Counted from the first letter of the stretch, positions 53,567 through 62,868 are shown. The stretch: DNA of 64,000 bases from an uncultured Bacteroidales bacterium (GCA_947305645.1 CAMZEC010000002.1:1-64000); one strand, 5' to 3'. Numbers and translations are program-made. The notes: generated from the letters alone by a model not told the origin.

Positions 53567-53962
53567 TCACTTTTTACGACCGCTGTAGGCAGTACCTTTA
53601 ACGTGGATTATTACGGGTCTCTCGAGAACTGAAAGATAGACAGTAAGGGCTTTATCGAAAGGATAAGGCCCTTCGTCGTTTGCATAGGTCACGTCAATTG
53701 TGCCGCTGGCACCGGGAGCGATGTCTTCTCGGGTCCACTTGGCGCTGGTGCAGCTGCAGCTGCTCGTTACCACGTAGATATTGAGGACATCCTTGCCAAT
53801 GTTGGTGACTTTGAAACTGCAATTCACGGCTCCGTCCTTGACGTTCACTTTTCCGAAGTCGTATGTCGTATTGTCGAAACGGACTACGCCGCCGAAGTCT
53901 TTCTGGGCTGCGGCTACCAGTGCTGAAAGCGAGAATGCAAGTATGAGTGCTATGCGTTTCAT
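53567..53962 (-). CDS. DUF1573 domain exported protein
   Basis: A 131-residue protein: signal peptide (1-19, ending VAAAQ) and one DUF1573 immunoglobulin-like domain (about 25-125) with the Cys-rich TSSCSCTSAKW and IAPGASGTIDVTYA. These small periplasmic or surface proteins are frequent in Bacteroidota; function unknown. The start is set by the -7 element; the frame is open to 53980. Confidence 0.85.
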   Translation of the reverse strand: MKRIALILAFSLSALVAAAQKDFGGVVRFDNTTYDFGKVNVKDGAVNCSFKVTNIGKDVLNIYVVTSSCSCTSAKWTREDIAPGASGTIDVTYANDEGPYPFDKALTVYLSVLERPVIIHVKGTAYSGRKK

Positions 53963-53967
53963 GGCTG

Positions 53968-53975
53968 CAAATATA
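53968..53975 (-). promoter_or_regulatory. -7 promoter element, leaderless type
   Basis: Minus strand TATATTTG, ending five bases before the ATG at 53962. Confidence 0.6.
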
Positions 53976-54019
53976 TGCAAAAAATCAGTTTCGGTATTGA
54001 TTATTCAAATACAATACCG

Positions 54020-54027
54020 TAAATTTG
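54020..54027 (+). promoter_or_regulatory. -7 promoter element of the ferredoxin gene
   Basis: TAAATTTG followed by CG; the ATG is at 54052, leader about 20 bases. Confidence 0.6.
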
Positions 54028-54051
54028 CGTCCACTAACAAAACGAACTATT

Positions 54052-54225
54052 ATGGCATACAAAATTTCTGCAGATACCTGCGTTGCTTGTGGCACCTGCC
54101 AGGGTGAATGCCCTACCGGTGCAATTAAGGAAGGTGATGTTTACTCCATCGACCCTAACGTTTGCATCGATTGCGGCACTTGTGCCGATGCTTGCCCCAT
54201 GGGCGCAATTACCCCCGGTGAATAA
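54052..54225 (+). CDS. 2[4Fe-4S] ferredoxin
   Basis: A 57-residue clostridial-type ferredoxin: CVACGTCQGECPTGAI and CIDCGTCADACPMGAI hold two complete CxxCxxCxxxCP sets. It carries low-potential electrons in anaerobic metabolism. The start at 54052 (MAYKISADTC) is standard; an open frame reaches 54025. Single gene with own promoter and terminator. Confidence 0.95.
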   Translation: MAYKISADTCVACGTCQGECPTGAIKEGDVYSIDPNVCIDCGTCADACPMGAITPGE

Positions 54226-54240
54226 CGATGCATTAACGAT

Positions 54241-54275
54241 AAAAACGGCGACCTGTAGAGGCCGCCGTTTTTTTT
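54241..54275. terminator. Bidirectional terminator between ferredoxin gene and recA
   Basis: AAAACGGCG and CGCCGTTTT (near 54242-54272) pair around about 13 bases, followed by further T. The recA stop is at its edge. Confidence 0.75.
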
Positions 54276-55302
54276 AGTCTTTTACCTGCGCCAGCGCATC
54301 CCTGACCAGCGCTTCTATCTCGTCGCACAGTTCCGGGTTGTCTTTCAGCAGCTGTTTAACTGCAGACAGACCCTGGGCGAGCTTCTCGCCGTTGTAACTG
54401 AACCAGGAGCCGCTCTTGTGGATGATGTCGAACTCGATTGCCAAATCTGCAATCTCGGCAACATGGCTTATGCCTTCGCCGTAGACGATGTCGAATTCGG
54501 CCTTCTTGAAAGGCGGGGCCATCTTGTTCTTCACGACCTTTACGCGGGTGCGGTTGCCGGTTGCCTCGTCACCGTCCTTGAGCTGGGTGGTACGGCGCAC
54601 GTCAATACGCACGGATGCGTAGAACTTGAGGGCGTTGCCACCGGTAGTGGTCTCGGGGTTGCCGAACATGATGCCTATCTTCTCGCGCAACTGGTTGATG
54701 AAGATGCAACAGGTGTTGGTTTTGGAGATGTTGGCGGTTAGTTTACGGAGGGCCTGGCTCATCAGGCGGGCCTGCAGGCCTACCTTGTTGTCTCCCATTT
54801 CCCCTTCGATTTCCGCCTTGGGGGTAAGAGCCGCTACGGAGTCGATTACTACAATGTCGATGGCTCCGGAACGGATGAGGTTGTCTGCAATCTCGAGGGC
54901 CTGTTCGCCGTTGTCCGGCTGACTTATGAGCAAGGTCTCCAGATTGACGCCGAGGGCCTGTGCGTAGCTGCGGTCGAATGCGTGCTCAGCATCGATCATC
55001 GCGGCTATTCCGCCCTGCTTCTGGGCTTCTGCGATAGCATGGATGGCAAGAGTCGTCTTGCCGCTCGATTCGGGTCCGTAAATTTCGATTATACGTCCCC
55101 GGGGGTAACCACCGATTCCAAGTGCGTGATCGAGCGCGACAGAGCCGCTCGGTATCACCTGGACATCCCATTGTGGCTGATCTCCCAGCTTCATAATCGT
55201 TCCTTTCCCGAAATCCTTCTCGATCTTGTCGATAGTGGCCTGCAATGCCTTGAGTTTCGCGGCATTGTTTTCAGGGGCTTGTGTTTCAATTTCTTTAGCC
55301 AT
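54274..55302 (-). CDS. recA: Recombinase RecA
   Basis: A 342-residue RecA with Walker [10 protein letters not shown] (near 71-79), [30 protein letters not shown] and the C-terminal domain. It forms the strand-exchange filament and triggers repair responses. No LexA box was recognised by eye upstream. recX lies about 3.6 kb away in another operon on the opposite strand. Confidence 0.97.
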   Translation of the reverse strand: MAKEIETQAPENNAAKLKALQATIDKIEKDFGKGTIMKLGDQPQWDVQVIPSGSVALDHALGIGGYPRGRIIEIYGPESSGKTTLAIHAIAEAQKQGGIAAMIDAEHAFDRSYAQALGVNLETLLISQPDNGEQALEIADNLIRSGAIDIVVIDSVAALTPKAEIEGEMGDNKVGLQARLMSQALRKLTANISKTNTCCIFINQLREKIGIMFGNPETTTGGNALKFYASVRIDVRRTTQLKDGDEATGNRTRVKVVKNKMAPPFKKAEFDIVYGEGISHVAEIADLAIEFDIIHKSGSWFSYNGEKLAQGLSAVKQLLKDNPELCDEIEALVRDALAQVKD

Positions 55303-55329
55303 AACGTGTGGTTTTAAAAGTTAGTCTTA

Positions 55330-55337
55330 CAAATATA
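55330..55337 (-). promoter_or_regulatory. -7 promoter element of recA
   Basis: Minus strand TATATTTG; recA starts at 55302, leader about 23 bases. It is 13 bases from the divergent rlmN element. Confidence 0.6.
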
Positions 55338-55350
55338 AGAGAAAATTCGT

Positions 55351-55358
55351 TATTTTTG
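55351..55358 (+). promoter_or_regulatory. -7 promoter element of rlmN, leaderless type
   Basis: TATTTTTG ends four bases before the GTG at 55363. Confidence 0.55.
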
Positions 55359-55362
55359 TATT

Positions 55363-56454
55363 GTGAAAACAAAGTTGCTCGGAAAAAATCCGGACGAGCT
55401 TTCCGCCCTGGCCGCAGACTGCGGGCTGAGGCCTTTTGTGGGCCGTCAGCTTGCTGAATGGCTGTATGTGAAAAGGGCTTCGGACTGGGACCAGATGAGC
55501 AACATCTCCAAGGATTCCAAGGCCCGGCTTCGGGAAAAATACGAACTCGGTACATCCGCTCCCATAGGCTCCGCCCGTTCCAGCGACGGTACCGTCAAGT
55601 ATCTCTTCAACGTTGGGCCAATGAGAGATCCGGTGAGCGTAAGCGAACGTCCGGCCATCCCCCTTGAGGGGGCTCAGGGGGTGGGATTATCAGACAGATT
55701 CGTCGAATCTGTCCTGATTCCGGATGAGGACCGTAAGACCCTTTGCGTCAGTTCGCAGGCGGGCTGCCGTATGGGCTGCAGTTTCTGCATGACCGGACGC
55801 CAGGGGTGGCACGGCAACCTGGATGTTGCCGACATACTCAACCAGTTCATCAGCATCCCGGAATCATCCGGGCTCACCAACGCGGTTTTCATGGGCATGG
55901 GCGAGCCTCTGGACAATTACGACGCAGTCTCCCGGGCCATCGGCATCCTGACTGACGAAAAGGGTTTCGGCTGGAGTCCCAAACGCGTAACCCTTAGCAC
56001 CATCGGCGTGCTGCCTGTACTCAAGCGCTTCCTGGACGAGCACCGCTGCCATCTGGCAGTCAGCCTCCACAATCCCTTTCCGGAGGAGAGACTGGAGATG
56101 ATGCCGGTGCAGAAGGCGTGGCCACTGGATGATATAGTCGCCCTGTTGCGCCAGTACGATTTTTCCGGCCAGAGGCGGGTCAGCTTCGAATACACCATGT
56201 TCGCAGGATGGAACGACGACAAACGGCATGCGGATGCTCTCATACGCCTCCTGGGAGGCCTGGAGTGCAGGGTGAACCTCATCCGCTTCCACAAGATACC
56301 GGATTTCCCTTACGACTGTGCCCCTGCCGTAAGGATGGAGGAATTCAGGGACAGACTAAACAAGCACGGATTGGTATGTACGATAAGAGCTTCCAGAGGC
56401 GAGGACATTCTCGCAGCGTGCGGAATGCTTGCCGGACAGCGCTCGCAACAGTAG
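55363..56454 (+). CDS. rlmN: 23S rRNA (adenine2503-C2)/tRNA methyltransferase RlmN with repeat-encoded insertion
   Basis: A 363-residue radical SAM methyltransferase: SSQAGCRMGCSFCMTG (CxxxCxxC, near 128-143), GMGEPLDNYD, and the C-terminal Cys near CTIRASRGEDI that takes part in the reaction. It methylates A2503 of 23S rRNA and A37 of some tRNAs. Between TVKYLFNVG and RFVESVLIPDEDR there is an extra run of about 25 residues (about 87-112; VSVSERPAIPLEGAQG) that homologues lack; its DNA matches the block in recG. GTG start set by the -7 element. Confidence 0.93.
   Translation: MKTKLLGKNPDELSALAADCGLRPFVGRQLAEWLYVKRASDWDQMSNISKDSKARLREKYELGTSAPIGSARSSDGTVKYLFNVGPMRDPVSVSERPAIPLEGAQGVGLSDRFVESVLIPDEDRKTLCVSSQAGCRMGCSFCMTGRQGWHGNLDVADILNQFISIPESSGLTNAVFMGMGEPLDNYDAVSRAIGILTDEKGFGWSPKRVTLSTIGVLPVLKRFLDEHRCHLAVSLHNPFPEERLEMMPVQKAWPLDDIVALLRQYDFSGQRRVSFEYTMFAGWNDDKRHADALIRLLGGLECRVNLIRFHKIPDFPYDCAPAVRMEEFRDRLNKHGLVCTIRASRGEDILAACGMLAGQRSQQ
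55630..55686 (+). repeat. In-frame dispersed repeat block inside rlmN (copy 2)
   Basis: Matches 9325-9380 in recG: identical CCGGTGAGCG, then identical 22 bases (55642-55663), then G-runs with about five differences (CCCTTGAGGGGGCTCAGGGGG here). Same strand and same reading frame as in recG. Confidence 0.7.
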
Positions 56455-58880
56455 CGGCCGCTTTCCTGGCTTTGCCTTCGCCCGCACAGAATTATGCTAA
56501 CGGACTGGCCGTAGAAAGCACGAGTCCGGAAGCGGATGCCGCCATTATCCTCAAGATGCGTGCCCATATGGACAAGATACATAAGGAGCAGCACAGGCCC
56601 ACGGTGGGCTTGGTACTCAGCGGCGGTGGCGCCAAAGGTGCGGCTCACGTAGGTGTACTGAAGTATCTTAAGGAGCAGGAGATTCCCGTCGATGCCATAT
56701 TTGGCACGAGTATCGGCGGTCTCGTCGGCGGCATTGCGTCACTCGGCTACGGTCCGGAGTTTATGGATTCGCTCTTCCGCACCCAGGACTGGTCTGTGAT
56801 GCTGACAGACAAGATCGACCGTTCCTATTATTCTTTCCAGCAGAAGCAGTACAAGGAAACATATATTCTTTCCGTTCCTTTCCATTATTCGGACAAGGAT
56901 TTCCAGACCCGGATAGACGAGCAGGTCCGTTATGGTGACCCTAATGAAAAGCGCGAGTTCGGCCGCAATTCCCTTATGACCTCACTGCCTTCCGGATACG
57001 TTTACGGGTTTAACGTCAACAACCTGCTGTCCAGCCTTTCTGTCGGTTATTCCGACAACATATCGTTCGACCAACTGCCTATTCCATTCTTCTGCGTGGC
57101 CGCAGATATGGTTACGGTAAAGGCCAAGAACTGGTCTTCCGGCTCGTTGAAGACCGCCATGCGCTCTACTATGAGCATACCGGGCATGTTCAAGCCGGTA
57201 AGGACGGAAGGCATGGTGCTGGTCGACGGTGGAGTGCGAAATAATTTCCCCGTGGACCTTGCCAAGTCTATGGGCTGCGATATAATCATTGGCGTGAGCC
57301 TCTCCGACAAGGCGCCGTCTTATTCGCAGGTAAACAACCTGCTGGATATAGTCAGCCAGTTCATTACCATGCTTGGCTATGAATCCATGTCCAAAAACAA
57401 AAGCGCTCCCGATGTCTTTATCAAGCCTAATCTGGATGGATACAACATGCTGAGCTTCAATCCGGTTGCTATAGACACAATGATTAACCGGGGTTATGAA
57501 TCCGCACTCGTCAAGTCCAGGGAGCTGGCAGAAGTGAAGAAGATGCTGAAGGGAGCTAAACCCTATCTTAACGGCCCCAGGGCTGTAGATATCGGCAAAA
57601 AGCCTGTTCAAATATATTCCATAGAATTCAAAGGCCTGACCAATTCCGAGTCCCGCTATCTGCACAGGGTCATCAAGATTAAGGCCGGCTCATATGTCGA
57701 TAAGGCCGTTATGGACGATGTGATGGCAAAGCTTGAAGCTACCGGCAGCTTCTCTACGGTAAGCTACAGCATACTGGGGCAGTCCGAGCCATACAAGCTA
57801 GTGTTCGACTGCGTGAAAGGTCCTCTGCATCAGCTGGGAATGGGCGTCCGCTTCGATACCGAAGAATGGGCCGGTTTCCTGTTCAATGTAGGATTCAACG
57901 CACATAAGCTCAATGGCCTGAAGTTCGACCTGAACGCAAAGATCGGGCGCACCCAGATGCTGGGGGGACGTGCTTCTCTTGACGTCAGCTGGCTGCCCAC
58001 TTTGAATTTCGACGCTAAGGTCATAAACGTGTCCGCCTCCGTTTATCCTGAATTGTCGGGCGCTACCGAAGAGGCCGGCTGGGGTGGACACTTTGAACGC
58101 CTGTACCTCTCCAACCTGAAGTGGAGAAGGGTGGATTTCAATCTGGGTGCCCAGTATCGTTATTACTCCCTCTCTGCAAAGAGTAAGTACGGGTATGATA
58201 TTTACAAGCAGAATCCAGATCTTACCAGAGGAGGATTCCTCGGGGTTTTCGGAAACGGTACATTTTATACCATGGATCGTTCGTACTATCCGTCCAAGGG
58301 TATTAAACTGACATTCGGGGCCGATTATGACTTTTTGAAGTACGGCGGCGGATCGTTCGACCCGATATTTACCAGCTATTTAAACTTCAACTCAGTGATT
58401 CCTTTCGGCGACGGATTTGCCTTACTTCCCGAGCTGCATGTCAGGGCCATGCTGGAGAACGATTTTACGCCAGCAGGCTATGATGCTGAAAACCCCAAGT
58501 TTTCGCTGTCGCACAAGAACTATGTCGGCGGCATGATTCCAAACCGCTATATAGACGGACAGATTCCTTTCATAGGCTTCGGCAACGTTTATCAGGCAGG
58601 TCCGCTGGTGGGAGTAGCCCAACTCGGTCTCAGGGGCAGGTTCGGTAATTTCTACGTCACGGCAACAGGAGGCTATTTCCAGGAGTACTATGAGTACGGT
58701 GATATTATCAACAAGGAGAATATATTGAAGTCGCTGATGCCCATGGCGTGGGGCGGCGGTCTCGAGTTTGCGTATGTTACGCCCCTCGGCCCTGTAAAAG
58801 TGCTTGGAGCATGGTCTCCGCGAACCAAAGTCTTCGCTCAGGACTTTGGCTTATATATATCACTGGGATTTGATTTTTGA
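56376..58880 (+). CDS. Patatin-like phospholipase with C-terminal BamA-type barrel
   Basis: About 834 residues. Signal peptide-like stretch (ALATVAAAFLALPSPAQ), then a patatin domain: oxyanion loop LSGGGAKGAAH, nucleophile GTSIGG (Ser112) and DGG (Asp284). Next a POTRA-like segment (about 405-475; IYSIEFKGLTNSESRYLH) and a C-terminal outer-membrane barrel (about 490-834, ending LYISLGFDF). This is the PlpD-like type Vd layout, with the lipase possibly exported through its own barrel. The start is uncertain: ATG 56376 overlaps rlmN by 79 bases; GTG 56418 gives a more usual signal peptide. Confidence 0.87.
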   Translation: MYDKSFQRRGHSRSVRNACRTALATVAAAFLALPSPAQNYANGLAVESTSPEADAAIILKMRAHMDKIHKEQHRPTVGLVLSGGGAKGAAHVGVLKYLKEQEIPVDAIFGTSIGGLVGGIASLGYGPEFMDSLFRTQDWSVMLTDKIDRSYYSFQQKQYKETYILSVPFHYSDKDFQTRIDEQVRYGDPNEKREFGRNSLMTSLPSGYVYGFNVNNLLSSLSVGYSDNISFDQLPIPFFCVAADMVTVKAKNWSSGSLKTAMRSTMSIPGMFKPVRTEGMVLVDGGVRNNFPVDLAKSMGCDIIIGVSLSDKAPSYSQVNNLLDIVSQFITMLGYESMSKNKSAPDVFIKPNLDGYNMLSFNPVAIDTMINRGYESALVKSRELAEVKKMLKGAKPYLNGPRAVDIGKKPVQIYSIEFKGLTNSESRYLHRVIKIKAGSYVDKAVMDDVMAKLEATGSFSTVSYSILGQSEPYKLVFDCVKGPLHQLGMGVRFDTEEWAGFLFNVGFNAHKLNGLKFDLNAKIGRTQMLGGRASLDVSWLPTLNFDAKVINVSASVYPELSGATEEAGWGGHFERLYLSNLKWRRVDFNLGAQYRYYSLSAKSKYGYDIYKQNPDLTRGGFLGVFGNGTFYTMDRSYYPSKGIKLTFGADYDFLKYGGGSFDPIFTSYLNFNSVIPFGDGFALLPELHVRAMLENDFTPAGYDAENPKFSLSHKNYVGGMIPNRYIDGQIPFIGFGNVYQAGPLVGVAQLGLRGRFGNFYVTATGGYFQEYYEYGDIINKENILKSLMPMAWGGGLEFAYVTPLGPVKVLGAWSPRTKVFAQDFGLYISLGFDF

Positions 58881-58881
58881 T

Positions 58882-59325
58882 ATGGACTCCGAACAGAAAA
58901 AAGTGCTTGACCGCCTGGAGGCGCAGTGCTCCAAAAGGGAGTATTGCGTCAGCGATGTGCGCCTTAAGGCTTTCAAGGCGCTGGACGGAGACAGCGCCAG
59001 GGCGGCGGAAGTGGTGGACAGTCTTGTAAAAGACAAGTTCGTGGATGATGCCCGCTACGCCGGTGCATTTGCCCGTGAGAAATCATCCCTGACCGGATGG
59101 GGAGCCGTAAAGATACGTTATGCATTGAGGGCCAAAGGAATCGCCCCTGAAACGATAGTTGCGGCCCTGGACGATATAGACGCCGGAAAGGCTGCCGACA
59201 AGTTGGAGAAGCTGATGGCCGCCAAGCGCAAGGGCCTGGAAGGCGACCCCCAGATTAAGTTGAAATTGATAAAGTACGCCCTCACGAGAGGCTACGAGTA
59301 CGACGAGATACAACGATACCTGTGA
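58882..59325 (+). CDS. recX: Regulatory protein RecX
   Basis: A 147-residue protein with three helical RecX repeats ([51 protein letters not shown] in parts: [44 protein letters not shown]). RecX modulates RecA filaments. The ATG directly after the patatin stop is used; the frame is open further upstream. Not linked to recA here. Confidence 0.87.
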   Translation: MDSEQKKVLDRLEAQCSKREYCVSDVRLKAFKALDGDSARAAEVVDSLVKDKFVDDARYAGAFAREKSSLTGWGAVKIRYALRAKGIAPETIVAALDDIDAGKAADKLEKLMAAKRKGLEGDPQIKLKLIKYALTRGYEYDEIQRYL

Positions 59326-59780
59326 TGGAAGGACGCGAAACCATACACCTTTACACGGATGGCGCTGCCAGCGGCAATCCCGGCCCCGGAGGCTGGGGGG
59401 CCGTGTTGTGCTGCGGCAGCCTTCGCAAGGAGATGAGCGGCGGTTTTTCGCTTACCACGAACAACCGCATGGAACTGCTGGCCGTAATCAAAGGCCTTGA
59501 AGCCATACGCTGGCAGGGTGCCGAGGTGGAGGTATGGAGCGACTCGCAATACATAGTAAATACCATTACCCAGGGCTGGAAACGAAAGAAGAACGGGGAT
59601 CTCTGGGAACGTTACGATGTGCTTGCAAAGAACTTCTCGCTTAAGTTCCACTGGCTAAAGGGACATGCAGGTCATCCCGAAAATGAACGCTGCGACCGTC
59701 TTGCGGTCGAAGCCTATTCCAAGCCAGGCCTACCTCCCGATACCGGATACGAAGAATCAACAGAAAATAAACTTATATAA
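59325..59780 (+). CDS. rnhA: Ribonuclease HI
   Basis: A 151-residue RNase H1: [19 protein letters not shown] (first Asp near 10), RMELLAV (Glu), WSDSQYIVN (Asp) and [11 protein letters not shown] (last Asp), the full DEDD set. It removes RNA from RNA-DNA hybrids. ATG overlaps the recX stop by one base; a GTG three bases earlier is also possible. Confidence 0.94.
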   Translation: MEGRETIHLYTDGAASGNPGPGGWGAVLCCGSLRKEMSGGFSLTTNNRMELLAVIKGLEAIRWQGAEVEVWSDSQYIVNTITQGWKRKKNGDLWERYDVLAKNFSLKFHWLKGHAGHPENERCDRLAVEAYSKPGLPPDTGYEESTENKLI

Positions 59781-59781
59781 T

Positions 59782-60873
59782 ATGCAGAAAAGAAAACCCA
59801 TAGTTGGAATAACACAAGGAGACTCCAACGGAATAGGATACGAAGTTATAATCAAGGCGCTTTCCGATCCCAGGGTACTGGAGTTTTTCACTCCTGTCAT
59901 ATACGGATCTTCAAAGCTCTTCGGCTTTTATCGCAAGGGCATTCCCGAGATAGAGCAGATGGATACCAACGTGATTAACGCTGCCGGCGAGGCCAAGCCC
60001 AAGCGAATCAATATACTCAACTGTCTGCCGGACAACGTATTTGCCGAGCCTGGCCAGGCCACTCCTGAATCTGCCCGGGCTGCCATTACTTCCCTCGACA
60101 AGGCTGTTGAAGATATAAAGGCGGGCACCATAGACGTGCTGGTTACCGGCCCCATCAACAAGAAAGCCATGTCCGGCCAGGGCTTCGGGTTCCCCGGGCA
60201 TACCGAGTATCTGCAGCAGCAGTTCGGTGTTAAGGACGTTACTATGCTCATGACCAGTCACAGGCTGCGTCTCGGCGTAGTGACGGGCCATATCCCTCTG
60301 AAAGACGTAGTCCGTTCGATCAGTAAGGAGAAGATACTCAGCAAGCTCAGGCTTATGACACGCTCGCTCAAGGAGGACTTCTGCATTGATCAGCCACGTA
60401 TTGCCGTGCTGAGCCTTAACCCTCACAGCGGTGACGGCGGTCTGCTGGGCTCGGAGGAGCAAGATATTATCATTCCGGCAATTGAGCAGGCTACGGCAGA
60501 AGGCATACTGGCATTCGGACCTTATTCTCCGGACGGATTCTTCGGCCTGGGCCACTATGAGAAGTTCGACGCCACGCTCGCCATGTATCACGATCAGGGC
60601 CTGGCTCCTTTCAAGGCTCTGTCGTTCGAAGACGGGGTTAATTTCACAGCCGGTCTTCCTATAGTGAGAACGTCCCCCGATCACGGAACCGCATTCGAGC
60701 TTGCCGGACGCGACGAGGCTGACCCTCAGTCTATGCGTTCAGCAATTTTTACTGCCGTGGATATCTTCAACGCCCGTCTGGAGTATGCCGAGCTTCAAGA
60801 CGGTAAGATGGAAGAACGTCATTTGGAGGGAACTGAGCGCAGGGAGAGAAGCGGCAGGCCTCAGATAGCATAG
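59782..60873 (+). CDS. pdxA: 4-hydroxythreonine-4-phosphate dehydrogenase
   Basis: A 363-residue PdxA: ITQGDSNGIGYEVI near the start, FPGHTEYLQQ (metal His), LNPHSGDGG (metal His), and YHDQGLAPFKAL (metal His). It oxidises 4-phosphohydroxy-threonine in pyridoxal phosphate synthesis. One base after the rnhA stop; the frame is open 117 bases upstream but the family start is here. No pdxJ neighbour. Confidence 0.94.
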   Translation: MQKRKPIVGITQGDSNGIGYEVIIKALSDPRVLEFFTPVIYGSSKLFGFYRKGIPEIEQMDTNVINAAGEAKPKRINILNCLPDNVFAEPGQATPESARAAITSLDKAVEDIKAGTIDVLVTGPINKKAMSGQGFGFPGHTEYLQQQFGVKDVTMLMTSHRLRLGVVTGHIPLKDVVRSISKEKILSKLRLMTRSLKEDFCIDQPRIAVLSLNPHSGDGGLLGSEEQDIIIPAIEQATAEGILAFGPYSPDGFFGLGHYEKFDATLAMYHDQGLAPFKALSFEDGVNFTAGLPIVRTSPDHGTAFELAGRDEADPQSMRSAIFTAVDIFNARLEYAELQDGKMEERHLEGTERRERSGRPQIA

Positions 60874-60875
60874 GA

Positions 60876-61529
60876 ATGCTGCGTAAACTGATTGCCGTTC
60901 TTGCTGCTTTGTGCTTGTGCCTGGTTGCGCAGGCGCAATTCGACGTGCGTGTCAGGAATTATATCCAGGACGACATGCGCAAAGACGCGCCCTTTTATGA
61001 TATTGGCAGTGTGACCCGCTTTGTTCCGTCCACTATGCATATGGGCCTCGGGTTCGTTGGAGTCCCTGCCAGGCACGCCCTTTTGGACAGAACTATCGAA
61101 GAAACCCTCTCATACACATTTCTAATAGCGACAGGCTATATCCTGAAGTTTACCGTTTCCCGTCCCCGTCCGGATGGGAGCGACAATACGTCTTTTCCAT
61201 CCGGGCATACTATGATTGCGTTTGTCGGCGCCGAGCTTACGCGTATGGATTACGGATGGGGCTGGGGTGCAGGATCGTATGCTTTTGCGGCGTTCACTGG
61301 TGCGGAACGCCTGTGGGGCGATAAGCACTGGCTTACCGACGTCCTTGCCGGAGCCGGAATCGGCATACTTGCCGCTCACGTCGGCGGCTGGCTTCTGGAG
61401 CCCGTAAAGGACTTGTTCGGCATTCCGACAATCGAATGGGACGGTTTCCGGAAAACGCAGCTGGCCATCGCTCCCGTGGTCGACCCCTTCAGCAACAGCT
61501 ACCTGGCCACTGTTTCCCTTACGTTCTGA
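60876..61529 (+). CDS. PAP2-family phosphatase, exported
   Basis: A 217-residue protein with a signal peptide (about 1-23, ending VAQAQ) and the PAP2 motifs: KFTVSRPRP (motif 1), SFPSGHT (motif 2) and ERLWGDKHWLTDV (motif 3, Arg and His kept, the usual Ser replaced by Glu). Such enzymes remove phosphate from undecaprenyl pyrophosphate, lipid A or phosphatidic acid. Starts two bases after pdxA. Confidence 0.85.
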   Translation: MLRKLIAVLAALCLCLVAQAQFDVRVRNYIQDDMRKDAPFYDIGSVTRFVPSTMHMGLGFVGVPARHALLDRTIEETLSYTFLIATGYILKFTVSRPRPDGSDNTSFPSGHTMIAFVGAELTRMDYGWGWGAGSYAFAAFTGAERLWGDKHWLTDVLAGAGIGILAAHVGGWLLEPVKDLFGIPTIEWDGFRKTQLAIAPVVDPFSNSYLATVSLTF

Positions 61530-61531
61530 GG

Positions 61532-61623
61532 TACTGCCTCCCGGAACTGTAGCCACCCTCGGCTCCATAAGAGGGTGGGGCCCTTTAGGGAGGGGTCGCG
61601 AAGCGACGTTCCGGGAGGCAGTA
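61532..61623 (+). repeat. Intergenic hairpin element E5
   Basis: Perfect 16-base inverted repeat (61532-61547, TACTGCCTCCCGGAAC, with 61608-61623). The interior on the minus strand has CCCCTCCCTAAAGGGCCCCACCC, given here in parts: CCCCTCCC, AAAGGGCCCCACCC, matching the core of E1 and E4. It sits between convergent genes and could also terminate transcription. Confidence 0.65.
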
Positions 61624-61632
61624 GCTCGAACG

Positions 61633-62835
61633 TCAGTCGGTATAGAAACGGATGAGCCGCTCGAGGGCCCGCTGACAGACGGGGCAGAAGCCCTCTGCGC
61701 TGTTCGTCTTCATGCGGCAGTCCTCGCAGCCGCGCCAGACTCCCTTGCTCTTGTAGCCGCCGCCCTCGATGAGTCCTACTCCTTCGTTTCCGACCATATC
61801 TTCCCACTTGCAGCCGAAATCTACCCTGGTCGTGAGATTCTGCTCCCATGGCTCCGTGTCGGCAGGGTAGTAGTCGCCGTACTGGTCGTCGTAGAAGTAC
61901 TCGTCTGCCAGGCCGCCGAAGCTGTGGCCGAACTCATGAACCACCACCGGCTTGAACTTGGCGTGGTGCGCGGTCGTGAGAGTATAGGAGTTGTAGATGC
62001 CGCCACCTCCGTAATTGTCGGTGTTCGCCAGGATTATGATGAGCTCGTACGGAATGCCTGCGATTGCGTCATGCAGGTCCTTTACGTGCAGGGTGGTTAG
62101 GTATCGGTCTGTATAAAAGGTGTTGAAGTGCGAGTGCAGGGGAGTGTCTTTCCATATCTCCCGGCCGGGGATGCTGACCCCGCTCACGGGCGACACGAGG
62201 CCTGCAGCGCGGAAGTTGAAGCGGTCTTTCAGCTGCTTGAACGGCTCATGTGCGAGTATGGACTCCATGGCCGCCCTGGCGTCCCGGTAGAAGGTTTCCA
62301 TCTCTCCGAACGTATATCCCTCGGCCACGATGAGCACGTCGATGCATTTATCGAGGGGGCCGTTAATCATCAGGTCCCTGGAGGCCGTGCTGCACCAGGC
62401 GGGCCGTATGAGTATGTCTGAGGGGTCAACAGGGTGGGTGAAGGAGGCCGTCACTCTGGCGTGCGGGTCGAAGAGCTCCACCGTCACCGTTGCCTTGCTT
62501 TCCGGCATGGGGACGAGGAAGACATTCTCGAAGCTGCGGCTCATGCGAGTGGACTCTTCGGTGGTCTGCCACTCCTGGAACAGGGAACTGAATGACGTGC
62601 GGTAGAGCACCTTTCCGGTGGTGTCGCGTACGGTCACCTGGCCGTTGCCCTTCAGGGGCAGTTCGTCCATGCGGCTGCGGCGGCCGGCCCAGCTGTCCAG
62701 GCTGCGAAGCTCACTCAGGGCGATGCCGGCGTGCGTTGCGTCACCGTAAAAAATGTAATCCAGCCGCAGGGTCTTTTCCTGGGCGAAAAGGGTCGCTGAG
62801 AGCGACATGCAAATGAGTACAAATAATCTCTTCAT
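61633..62835 (-). CDS. M64 family (IgA protease-type) metallopeptidase
   Basis: A 400-residue exported protein (signal peptide 1-18, ending TLFAQ). An N-terminal beta domain (about 20-130) precedes the peptidase domain with the zinc motif HEFGHSFGGLADE (HExxHxxGxxxE, near 295-307) and a TRVDFGCKWEDM stretch typical of M64. The family is named after a Clostridium IgA peptidase; many gut Bacteroidales have homologues whose substrates are not known. Start set by a -7 element. Confidence 0.88.
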   Translation of the reverse strand: MKRLFVLICMSLSATLFAQEKTLRLDYIFYGDATHAGIALSELRSLDSWAGRRSRMDELPLKGNGQVTVRDTTGKVLYRTSFSSLFQEWQTTEESTRMSRSFENVFLVPMPESKATVTVELFDPHARVTASFTHPVDPSDILIRPAWCSTASRDLMINGPLDKCIDVLIVAEGYTFGEMETFYRDARAAMESILAHEPFKQLKDRFNFRAAGLVSPVSGVSIPGREIWKDTPLHSHFNTFYTDRYLTTLHVKDLHDAIAGIPYELIIILANTDNYGGGGIYNSYTLTTAHHAKFKPVVVHEFGHSFGGLADEYFYDDQYGDYYPADTEPWEQNLTTRVDFGCKWEDMVGNEGVGLIEGGGYKSKGVWRGCEDCRMKTNSAEGFCPVCQRALERLIRFYTD

Positions 62836-62840
62836 AAAGG

Positions 62841-62848
62841 CAAAAATA
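62841..62848 (-). promoter_or_regulatory. -7 promoter element, leaderless type
   Basis: Minus strand TATTTTTG ending five bases before the ATG at 62835. Confidence 0.6.
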
Positions 62849-62860
62849 CGATTTTTATCT

Positions 62861-62868
62861 TAAATTTG
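62861..62868 (+). promoter_or_regulatory. -7 promoter element of the glutamine synthetase gene
   Basis: TAAATTTG followed by CAG; the ATG is at 62892, leader about 19 bases. It is 12 bases from the divergent M64 element. Confidence 0.6.
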
